DNA from: Planctomycetota bacterium
GTDB lineage: Bacteria > Planctomycetota > Planctomycetia > Pirellulales > UBA1268
Direction: 5' to 3'
Assembly: GCA_027622795.1 (NCBI GenBank)
Contig: JAQBZA010000150.1
Location: 1-7,462 of the forward strand
Length of the DNA stretch: 7,462 nt
Shown: piece after piece, positions 1 through 6,291 of the stretch
Position numbering within the stretch: the stretch's first letter is position 1
How the letters are laid out: each line of letters starts with the position of its first letter
Notes under the pieces: model-generated
What the model saw: only the letters and a program-made list of their open reading frames with translations
What the model was told of the DNA's origin: nothing
Database searches by the model: none
Position numbers and translations under genes: made by a program

Positions 1-531
1 TGGTTCATCACCCGTCACGACGCCTACCGCCGGGCAGGAGGCCATGCCGCGATCCGGGCGTCGCTGCACGACGGCGTGATGCTGCCGCGGGCCTACCGCC
101 GCGCCGGCCTCCGCACCGACATCTTTGATGCCAGTGATATCGCCTCCTGCCGGATGTATACCCGCAGCCTCGACGTCTGGAATGGTCTGGCAAAAAACGC
201 CACGGAGGGCATCGGGAGCCCGGCCACGATCGTGCCGTTTACGATTCTGCTGGCCGGGGGGAGCATGCTGCCGCTGGTGCTCCTCGGCATCGGCCTGGCC
301 ACCGGTTGGCAGGGCTGGACCGTCTGGGCGGTGATGGTGACGGCACTGGCGGTCGGCCTGTCGTATCTGCCGCGGTTCTTGACGGCCGGCCGGTTTGGCC
401 AGAGTCTCTCGAGCGCTGCAGCCCACCCGCTCGGGATCGCCGTCTTCCTGATCATCCAATGGGTTGCCCTGTTCCGTCGTTGGCTGGGGCTAAAAACCTC
501 CTGGCGCGGCCGCAGTCTGCAGCCACAGTGA
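1..531 (+). CDS. Family 2 glycosyltransferase, C-terminal part (5' end outside window)
   Basis: This is the last 176 residues of a protein open from base 1 to the TGA at 529-531; the N-terminal catalytic half (nucleotide-sugar site, DxD) is not visible. Residues 20-37 (HDGVMLPRAYRRAG) resemble the late GT2 motif in which an acidic residue precedes L-x-R and G. Residues 50-66 (CRMYTRSLDVWNGLAKN) resemble the aromatic/basic segment that follows it in membrane-bound GT2 enzymes. Three hydrophobic stretches follow, at about 76-98, 103-125 and 142-160, and suggest a C-terminal membrane anchor with a short basic tail. Family knowledge: such enzymes transfer sugar from a nucleotide donor to a lipid or carotenoid-like acceptor at the inner membrane. 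The acceptor cannot be read from this fragment. Its 3' end lies 16 bases from the 3' end of the convergent secreted-protein gene. The GT2 assignment is fairly sure; any specific substrate is a guess. Confidence 0.75.
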   Translation, partial: WFITRHDAYRRAGGHAAIRASLHDGVMLPRAYRRAGLRTDIFDASDIASCRMYTRSLDVWNGLAKNATEGIGSPATIVPFTILLAGGSMLPLVLLGIGLATGWQGWTVWAVMVTALAVGLSYLPRFLTAGRFGQSLSSAAAHPLGIAVFLIIQWVALFRRWLGLKTSWRGRSLQPQ

Positions 532-546
532 AATGCTGTGGTCTTT
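522..546. terminator. Hairpin at the convergent gene junction, possible weak bidirectional terminator
   Basis: Bases 523-528 (CCACAG) pair perfectly with 536-541 (CTGTGG) around a 7-base loop that contains the glycosyltransferase stop codon. On the plus strand the stem is followed by TCTTT, a short and imperfect T-rich tail. The gap between the two convergent stop codons is only 16 bases (532-547), so any terminator must overlap the coding ends, as this one does. The stem is short, so the terminator role is inference. Confidence 0.35.
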
Positions 547-547
547 G

Positions 548-3544
548 TCAACGTGCCGAGCCGCCCGTCGGCCATGCACAGTTGGGCATCGGCTCCGGTC
601 TCAATCGTTTCGGATCAATGACGACGTGCTTCACCTTCCGGCGGTTCCATGTATAGGTGACGTGCACGAGGCCATCGCTGGTTTGAATGATGGCCGGATA
701 GCTGTATTCACCGGGATCATCTTCCAGCACCAACGCTGCCTCCCAGGTGGTACCATCACGACTGGCGGCCACGTTGAGCGGTGTCCGTTTCCCGCCCCAC
801 TGTCCAGGACTCCCGGCAACATGATTGTAGACGAGAAGATGGCTGCCATCAGCGAGCGTCACCGCGTCCGTCCCGCTGTTGTTGTTGGGGAGGCTTCCGA
901 GCGTCATCCGCCCCCACGTCACGCCGCCATCGTCACTCATGATCTCGAACATCCTGTTCTGCCGAGAGCGGCCCAAGGCTACCAGTCGGTCTCCACCGAG
1001 AAAGAGGATGCTTGGTTGGATCGACTGGATCATGACTCCGTCATTCACGGGGCCAATCTTCTGCCAGGTTGCGCCGAGGTCGCCGGTGCGTTCGAAGTGC
1101 ACCGACCACTTGCTCGGATTCTCATGTGTCTCAGTGCTCGACGGACATATGATCGAACCGTCGGGAAACTCCACCGGCTTGTTCTTGATTGGTCCGAAAA
1201 TCCCTGCGGGGAGTCGGCGGGCGGGTGACCATGTGAGGCCGTGATCCGTCGACGCCTTGAGTTCACCCCACCATTCCTGCGGGCTTGGGCCGACCTTGTA
1301 GAAAAGCATCAGCGGCCCCCTACTTGGTTGGAAGAGCACGGGATTCCATGTGGGATGCCGCGTGCCGTCGGCTTGAATGCCGTTGGCCACCTCGCGGCTG
1401 GGCGTCCATGTACCGCTCACGAATCGTGAGACCCAGATAGAAACATCGGGGTGTTTTTCTCGGGTTCCACCGAACCAGGCGGCGACCAGGCCCGCAGGTG
1501 TCTCAGCAATTGTGCTGGCGTGAATCTGTGGGTAGGGACCGACTTCGTACACGAACTCGGCGCAAACTACGGCAGCGTTTTTCACTCGATCTGCGGCGCG
1601 GGGATTGGCGAGGTAGTAGAACCGCCCGTCTTCCGCCCCGCCGAGGAAGTCGGGAATGCCGTTACCATCGAAATCAACCACTGCCGGACTAACATCATGG
1701 CCTTCGATATTTTTTGGGGAGAGAACGCCGCTGTTCTTCATCACCCAGGTGTCACCCTGCATGCCGACTTGCCTGAAGAAATCGGCATTGGCAGAGTTGA
1801 GAAGCAAATCAAAGCGGCCATCACCATCCCAATCGGTAACACAGAGTTTGCGGCGACCGCTGCGACCGGCAGTACCGGCATTGAGCCGCAGTGGCTGGCC
1901 CGCTTCGTCGCTGAAAGCCCACCGCGGATGTTCGAGCACAAGGACGCCGTCCCGTATTGACCGCCGAAAGAAAGCGAGTCGGCCCTCAGTATCGAGCATG
2001 GCCAAATCGACGAGGCCATCACCATCAAAATCGTGGACGCATGGCGTTGTCCGCCACTGCGTCAGCAGGCCTTTCCCACTGGGCCGCAGCCAGCCCCAGG
2101 CAAGCGTTGGCCGCGGGCCATCCCATTCCACCTCCACCGGCTGCGGAAGCGCTAGCTTCGGCTCCCGCCGAGTGCCGACGTTCTTCAGCCACTGCACCTG
2201 ACCGGTGATCGAGTTGAGCACGATATCGGGAAGGCTGTCACCGTCCCAGTCGGCAACGGAGAGCGTTGTGTAGCCCCACTTCGCCTCGGCGGGCCCTTGG
2301 ATGCTTCGGTTCCCTGCCATGACCCGAAAGACAGAGCCGCCCGCCTCAAGCCGGCGTGGGGCGGCCCATTTCGGGCGGGTGACCTCAGGGCCACTCAGGT
2401 TCTCGAACCATTCGATAAACCCCGCCGTATTGCCGCTGACGATGTCCTGATCGCCGTCACCATCCCAGTCAACTCCGACAGGAGTGGCTAAAGCCCCGCA
2501 CTTGAGCGTGTCGGCCTCCTGCTGGAAATACTTTGGCTGGACAAAGATCGGAGTGCCTTCGGTCGAAAGGCTGCCTGTGTTCTCCACCAGAGCCACGCGA
2601 CCATCCTCATCACCAACGATGAGATCGAAGTCGCCATCGTTATCCCAATCGAATGCGATTGGCACGATCATCTGAAGTTCCATCGACACCACTTTCCCAG
2701 CGGCATCTGTCACTCGACGGCCGGCCGCATAGCGCGGCACACTCCGGCTGCCGACATTCTCGAAATAGGTAAAAGAATCGAGAAATTCTCCACAGAGGAG
2801 GTCCATGTCCCCGTCACCGTCAAAGTCTTCGAAGTTCGGTGACGAACAGCCGAATACGTCAAGCCGTTTTCCACCGGCCTCGATGAACTCAGGCTCAGCA
2901 AAGGTCGGCTCTGCCGCCGTACCAGTGTTGCGAACGAGATAAACCCACCCGTGCAGAGGACCGTGGATCCACTCGCCCTTTTCGTTCCATCCGTCATCCC
3001 AGCCGTAGTGGCTCCAGTCCTCGATTCCGACAACGAGATCCAGGTCCTCGTCACCGTCGTAATCGACATACCGCCACTGGTTGTGACGTACTTTCGGCCC
3101 CTTTGGCTGGGTACCGGTCGGCTTGTGAAAGGTGGCGGCGACTGGCAACTTCACCTTGTCGGCCAAGCCCCTGGTGAGAAAATTTCGATGCTCGATCCCG
3201 GGCGTCAGCACCCTCATCTGACCGAAGACGTAGCTCGGCATCACATAATGGGTCGTGGCCGCGATCCGGTGAGCTGGTTTGAACACGGGGAACTTTGTCT
3301 TCGCGGTGTCGCCGTACGTGTTCTCGAACAGGTAGATACCGTTACTCGGCTTGTCAGGGCAAGAAACAACGAGGTCGAAGTCACCATCGCCATCAGCATC
3401 GCAAGGCAGTGGCCAAGCCCAGAGTCCAACACCGAGATCGACGGTGAGGCCGGGATGGTTGTAAGGAAGGGGTTCCAGCGACCACGCGGATGGCACCGCA
3501 AGAACCAGAACGATGAACCCGGCGACCAGAATGAATTGTTTCAT
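548..3544 (-). CDS. Secreted FG-GAP/VCBS repeat protein with C-terminal sialidase-like (BNR/Asp-box) domain
   Basis: A 998-residue exported protein. Residues 1-22 form a signal peptide (K3, a hydrophobic core of about 15 residues, likely cleavage after AWS at 22). Nine calcium-binding loops of the type D-x-D-G-D-x-x-x-D begin at about residues 49, 161, 240, 299, 359, 432, 505, 571 and 624, typical of FG-GAP/VCBS beta-propeller blades. Residues about 664-985 form a BNR_2/COG4692 'predicted neuraminidase' domain. It has HASTIAETPAG at 675-685, GPIKNKPVEFPDG at 784-796, QPSILF at 843-848, RSRQ at 859-862 and NSGTDAVTLADG at 889-900. Asp boxes lie near 765, 820 and 870 (S/T-x-D-x-G-x-T-W), with a shortened one near 928. 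The first FRIP-type arginine of true sialidases is not evident, so sialic acid cleavage is not established. The protein probably binds or processes glycans outside the cytoplasm. The ATG at 3544 is chosen because it opens the signal peptide; AAGGA lies 10 bases upstream (3555-3559). GC is lower than in the neighbouring housekeeping genes. Confidence 0.85.
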   Translation of the reverse strand: MKQFILVAGFIVLVLAVPSAWSLEPLPYNHPGLTVDLGVGLWAWPLPCDADGDGDFDLVVSCPDKPSNGIYLFENTYGDTAKTKFPVFKPAHRIAATTHYVMPSYVFGQMRVLTPGIEHRNFLTRGLADKVKLPVAATFHKPTGTQPKGPKVRHNQWRYVDYDGDEDLDLVVGIEDWSHYGWDDGWNEKGEWIHGPLHGWVYLVRNTGTAAEPTFAEPEFIEAGGKRLDVFGCSSPNFEDFDGDGDMDLLCGEFLDSFTYFENVGSRSVPRYAAGRRVTDAAGKVVSMELQMIVPIAFDWDNDGDFDLIVGDEDGRVALVENTGSLSTEGTPIFVQPKYFQQEADTLKCGALATPVGVDWDGDGDQDIVSGNTAGFIEWFENLSGPEVTRPKWAAPRRLEAGGSVFRVMAGNRSIQGPAEAKWGYTTLSVADWDGDSLPDIVLNSITGQVQWLKNVGTRREPKLALPQPVEVEWDGPRPTLAWGWLRPSGKGLLTQWRTTPCVHDFDGDGLVDLAMLDTEGRLAFFRRSIRDGVLVLEHPRWAFSDEAGQPLRLNAGTAGRSGRRKLCVTDWDGDGRFDLLLNSANADFFRQVGMQGDTWVMKNSGVLSPKNIEGHDVSPAVVDFDGNGIPDFLGGAEDGRFYYLANPRAADRVKNAAVVCAEFVYEVGPYPQIHASTIAETPAGLVAAWFGGTREKHPDVSIWVSRFVSGTWTPSREVANGIQADGTRHPTWNPVLFQPSRGPLMLFYKVGPSPQEWWGELKASTDHGLTWSPARRLPAGIFGPIKNKPVEFPDGSIICPSSTETHENPSKWSVHFERTGDLGATWQKIGPVNDGVMIQSIQPSILFLGGDRLVALGRSRQNRMFEIMSDDGGVTWGRMTLGSLPNNNSGTDAVTLADGSHLLVYNHVAGSPGQWGGKRTPLNVAASRDGTTWEAALVLEDDPGEYSYPAIIQTSDGLVHVTYTWNRRKVKHVVIDPKRLRPEPMPNCAWPTGGSAR

Positions 3545-3729
3545 GCGGATCAGGTCCTTGAGGACTTTGACAATCCGTTCTCACCACTTCGAACAGTAGT
3601 GTAGAGCATCCTCACTTCAGATGACTTGGTCACCAATGAAGAAACGACATTCCTGCGTCACTGAAAGCATGATCTCGTTAGTCTGCGGAGGCGTTTTCGC
3701 CAATGCCTCGCGATTGACACGTCGTCATT
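3545..3729. other. Intergenic region between pdxH and the secreted-protein gene
   Basis: These 185 bases hold no convincing gene and are richer in A and T than the flanks. They should contain the 3' end of the purE-purK-pdxH transcript and the promoter of the minus-strand secreted-protein gene. I see a 4-bp stem with a T4 loop at 3690-3701 (GGCG/CGCC), too short to call a terminator. There is also an interrupted palindrome TTGGT-C-ACCAA at 3626-3636 and a small inverted repeat at 3554-3565 next to the ribosome binding site. No promoter hexamer pair with good spacing stands out. Confidence 0.5.
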
Positions 3730-4377
3730 TCACGGGGCCAGACGTGCAATCGACCAACCTTTCGCCAGATTCCGACAAAACAGCAGACGATCATGAAGCC
3801 GGCTGGGGCGGCCCTGCCAAAACTCGATCCGCTCCGGTACGAGTCGGTAGCCACCCCAGTGGCTTGGTCGCGGGATGGCCGTATCGTCAGGATGCTCGGC
3901 ACGATACCGAGCGAACAGTTCCTCGAGCGTTGCCCGATCGGGGATCACCTCGCTCTGCGGCGAACTCCAGGCACCGATCCGTGACGTGCTCGGGCGGCTC
4001 TGAAAATAAGCATCGCTTTCGGCGGCGGTCGTCTGCTCCACGCGGCCCTCGATCCGCACCTGGCGCTCGAGGGCTGCCCAGTGAAACGTGAGGGCGGCGC
4101 GGGGATTCTCCGCCAACTCCCGCCCCTTGTGGCTTGTGTAGTTGCTAAAAAAACAAAACCCGCGTTCATCAAAGCCGCGCAGGAGCACGATGCGGGCGGA
4201 GGGACGGCCGTCCTGCGTCGCGGTGGAAAGCGTCATCGCCTCCGGCTCCGGCACACCAGCCGCCACGGCTGCGTCATACCAGACTGCGAACTGACGGATC
4301 GGATCATGATCGACCCCCGCCTCATCAAGGGCGGCCTGTTCGTATTCCTTGCGGGCATGGGTGGCTCTGGGGTTCAT
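3730..4377 (-). CDS. pdxH: Pyridoxamine/pyridoxine 5'-phosphate oxidase
   Basis: A 215-residue FMN flavoenzyme of the cytoplasm that oxidises pyridoxamine 5'-phosphate or pyridoxine 5'-phosphate to pyridoxal 5'-phosphate with O2, releasing H2O2 (EC 1.4.3.5). The family signature is present in order. The FMN segment RIVLLRGFDERG is at 62-73 and SNYTSHKGREL at 78-88 (K84). The substrate residues Y124, R128 and S132 have the spacing of E. coli Y129/R133/S137. SHWGGYRLVP is at 172-181. RLHDR at 193-197 supplies the Arg and His matching E. coli R197/H199, and the family's C-terminal ending RLAP is intact. R67 stands where E. coli has K72, a conservative change. Length matches the family (E. coli 218). 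The frame is open 32 codons further upstream, but the ATG at 4377 is preferred because it has an AAAGGAG site 8 bases upstream and the extra codons overlap purK. It lies 46 bases after purK on the same strand and is probably co-transcribed with it. Confidence 0.95.
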   Translation of the reverse strand: MNPRATHARKEYEQAALDEAGVDHDPIRQFAVWYDAAVAAGVPEPEAMTLSTATQDGRPSARIVLLRGFDERGFCFFSNYTSHKGRELAENPRAALTFHWAALERQVRIEGRVEQTTAAESDAYFQSRPSTSRIGAWSSPQSEVIPDRATLEELFARYRAEHPDDTAIPRPSHWGGYRLVPERIEFWQGRPSRLHDRLLFCRNLAKGWSIARLAP

Positions 4378-4385
4378 CACGATCG

Positions 4386-4392
4386 CTCCTTT
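4386..4392 (-). promoter_or_regulatory. Strong Shine-Dalgarno site of pdxH
   Basis: On the minus strand this reads AAAGGAG, 8 bases before the ATG at 4377. It is the only near-consensus ribosome binding site I find in the window. It decides the pdxH start against the longer open frame reaching 4473, and it suggests that pdxH is translated independently of purK within the shared transcript. Confidence 0.8.
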
Positions 4393-4423
4393 GTTGCAAA
4401 CCGACACCGGTGGACGCCAATGC

Positions 4424-5590
4424 TCAGCCGGCCGCGAGTTGGCGGGCAACAGTGACGCTCGCAATCGCCTCATCGATGGTGGCGGCGACGGCGGTGAGAT
4501 GCCCCATTTTACGGCCCGGCCGGGGATCTCGCTTGCCGTAGAGATGCAGGCTCACGCCCGGCACACCGAGGGCCGCGGCCCAGGCGGGCTCGCCCTGCCG
4601 CCAGCAGTCGCCGAGGAGGTTGGCCATCGCCGCCGGCCTCATCTGCCGAGGTGAGCCGAGGGGGAGGCCGCAGATCGCGCGCACCTGCTGCTCAAACTGG
4701 CTCGTTACACAGGCGTCGATCGTAAGATGGCCAGAGTTATGGGGCCGGGGAGCGATCTCGTTCACAAGCACCTGGCCGGCACGCGTCACGAAGAATTCGA
4801 TGCAGGCCACGCCCACGAGGTCGAGTTTGTCAAGGATTCGCGAGGTCATCTCGCGGGCCAACGACGCGACGGCTTCCGGCAGGCCGGAGGGGGCCGAGGC
4901 AACGTCGAGAATGTGGTTGGCATGGATGTTTCGAGAGGGCTCGAACACGGCCGTCGAGCCATCGAGCCCACGGGCCGCCACGACTGAGATCTCACAGTCG
5001 AAGTCGATCCAGCCCTCCAGCACGCATTCGCCTGACCCCACCGCTTCCCACGCCGGCCCGATCTCGGCAGTCGTGGAAATCTTTTGCTGCCCCTTCCCGT
5101 CGTAGCCGAAAGCCGCAGTCTTCAGGACGCAGGGCAGGCCGATCTCGGTGACGGCCCCCTCAAGTTCAGCCCGCGAACGGATGACGCGGTGCGGCGCACA
5201 GGCAAACCCGTTCTCGACAAGAAAGGCTTTTTCGCGGGCCCGATCCTGGGTGGTATGCACGACCTCAGGTGCCGGTCGCACGGGCACGACGGCCTGCATG
5301 GCCCGGGCAGCTGCCACGGGGATATTTTCAAACTCAAACGTCAGCACGTCGAGCGACCGGGCGATCTCAACGAGCTGGTCGCGATCCTCATAGCTGACGA
5401 CATGCACGCGGTCGCAATGATGGGCACACGGGCAGTCGGCCACATCGGAAACCGCCTCCACGCGATAGCCCATTCGCTTGGCCGCCATCGCAAACATCGC
5501 GCCGAGCTGACCGCCTCCCATCACGCCGAGCGTCGCGGTGGGCAGGATGGGGCTGTCATGCTGGGGAAGGGCAGGGGAGGGCGTCGTCAT
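4424..5590 (-). CDS. purK: N5-carboxyaminoimidazole ribonucleotide synthase
   Basis: A 388-residue cytoplasmic ATP-grasp enzyme that makes N5-CAIR from AIR, bicarbonate and ATP in de novo purine synthesis (EC 6.3.4.18). The N-terminal pre-ATP-grasp dinucleotide loop LGVMGGGQLG is at 21-30, with the FEFENIP motif at 85-91. The ATP-grasp lysine lies in CVLKTAAFGYDGKGQ (154-168) and is followed by the glycine-rich loop. GECVLEGWIDFDCEISV (187-203) is the strand ending in the conserved E-x-S, and VNEIAPRPHNSGH (276-288) carries the metal/ATP site typical of PurK. The small C-terminal domain includes HLYGKRDPRPGRKMGH at 349-364. Length fits the family. The ATG at 5590 gives about 20 residues before the first strand. 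It has no good Shine-Dalgarno site and follows the purE stop by 37 bases, so translation may depend on coupling to purE. The frame stays open to 5878 but would overlap purE by about 80 codons. Confidence 0.95.
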   Translation of the reverse strand: MTTPSPALPQHDSPILPTATLGVMGGGQLGAMFAMAAKRMGYRVEAVSDVADCPCAHHCDRVHVVSYEDRDQLVEIARSLDVLTFEFENIPVAAARAMQAVVPVRPAPEVVHTTQDRAREKAFLVENGFACAPHRVIRSRAELEGAVTEIGLPCVLKTAAFGYDGKGQQKISTTAEIGPAWEAVGSGECVLEGWIDFDCEISVVAARGLDGSTAVFEPSRNIHANHILDVASAPSGLPEAVASLAREMTSRILDKLDLVGVACIEFFVTRAGQVLVNEIAPRPHNSGHLTIDACVTSQFEQQVRAICGLPLGSPRQMRPAAMANLLGDCWRQGEPAWAAALGVPGVSLHLYGKRDPRPGRKMGHLTAVAATIDEAIASVTVARQLAAG

Positions 5591-5627
5591 TCCGTGACCA
5601 GGGCGGGGTTCTTTCGCGTGCAACAAC

Positions 5628-6176
5628 TCACTTTTCCGACGGCTTGCCCTGCGCCACGTTGCTGGCGGCCTGTGTTGGCTCGCCAAGCGTGTCAGCCAGC
5701 ACCCGCTCGGTCTGGGCGGAGCGATAGGCGAGCAGTTTTTCTGCCAGCGCGGCATCGGCCGTGGCGAGGATCGCGATTGCCAGGAGCGCCGCATTGGCTG
5801 CCCCCGCCGGGCCGATCGCCAGTGTGCCAACCGGAATGCCGGCGGGCATCTGCACAATCGACAGAAGCGAATCGACACCGCGAAGCATGGATGACTCGAT
5901 CGGCACGCCCAACACCGGGAGCTGCGTCTGGGCCGCCATCATGCCTGGTAAATGGGCCGCGCCTCCGGCGCCGGCGATGATCACCTTGAGACCACGATCG
6001 GAGGCCGCCTTCGCGTAGCTCGTGAGTTTGTCGGGCGTGCGGTGGGCCGACACGATCTCGCATTCATGCGGCACGCCAAACTGGGCGAGTATCTGGGCCG
6101 CCCGCTCGAGCGTCGCCCAATCGGAGCGGCTCCCCATCACGATGCCAACGACAGGAAGTTGAGCGGATGCTGTCAC
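5628..6176 (-). CDS. purE: N5-carboxyaminoimidazole ribonucleotide mutase (class I PurE)
   Basis: A 182-residue protein that converts N5-CAIR, made by PurK, to 4-carboxy-AIR (EC 5.4.99.18). With the GTG at 6176 as start, the key residues fall at the same numbers as in E. coli PurE: S16 and D19 in GSRSDW, and the catalytic H45 in SAHRTP. The phosphate/ribose loop GAGGAAHLPGM and the segment DSLLSIVQMPAGIPV are also present. The usual QSKALNG-type loop reads IESSMLRG here. About 15-20 residues at the C-terminus extend past the E. coli length and end in a polar tail. GTG is chosen because there is no other ATG, GTG or TTG between it and the first beta strand. An upstream ATG at 6425 would overlap tsaC. 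Only a weak CGGA lies 7 bases before the GTG. The adjacent purK confirms a class I, PurK-dependent enzyme. It is the first gene of the minus-strand cluster. Confidence 0.94.
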   Translation of the reverse strand: MTASAQLPVVGIVMGSRSDWATLERAAQILAQFGVPHECEIVSAHRTPDKLTSYAKAASDRGLKVIIAGAGGAAHLPGMMAAQTQLPVLGVPIESSMLRGVDSLLSIVQMPAGIPVGTLAIGPAGAANAALLAIAILATADAALAEKLLAYRSAQTERVLADTLGEPTQAASNVAQGKPSEK

Positions 6177-6291
6177 GGAAAAATCCGACCAGAAAAAATG
6201 CGGAAACCAAATGCCGCGGGCCTGCCAACTGGGAAGCCGCCCGGAAAGATGCCATGATGCTCGGGTTTGACCATCCTTGCAACCGACCCGC
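6177..6291. promoter_or_regulatory. Divergent intergenic region between purE and tsaC
   Basis: These 115 bases separate two divergent genes, so they should carry promoters for both the purE cluster and tsaC. The part nearest purE is A/T-rich compared with its surroundings (runs of A on the plus strand at 6181-6183 and 6193-6198). For purE, the best sigma70-like pair on the minus strand is TTGCAA (6277-6282) and CATCAT (6254-6259) with 17 bases between, matching consensus at 4 of 6 positions each, which is weak. No purine-repressor-like or riboswitch structure is recognisable. The promoter role is inferred from gene orientation. Confidence 0.4.

Noticed and set aside
533..1228. A 231-codon plus-strand open frame inside the secreted-protein gene
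   Set aside because: It is antisense to a protein with a signal peptide and many recognisable repeats. Its translation shows no family motif and low-complexity basic composition.
3626..3636. Interrupted palindrome TTGGT-C-ACCAA as a repressor operator
   Set aside because: It is only 11 bases with 5-base arms, matches no operator I recognise, and lies about 80 bases from the nearest start codon. Chance is a sufficient explanation.
3690..3701. GGCG-TTTT-CGCC hairpin as the terminator of the pur-pdxH transcript
   Set aside because: A 4-bp stem with no T-run after it on the minus strand is too weak to call.
3621..4091. A 156-codon plus-strand open frame across the intergenic region and the pdxH 3' end
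   Set aside because: Most of it is antisense to the conserved C-terminal half of pdxH, and the predicted product is Arg/Ser/Pro-rich with no motif.
5591..5878. N-terminal extension of purK by 96 codons
   Set aside because: The extra sequence overlaps the purE 3' end, is Arg/Pro/Ser-rich and matches nothing in PurK. The family begins just before the LGVMGGGQLG loop.
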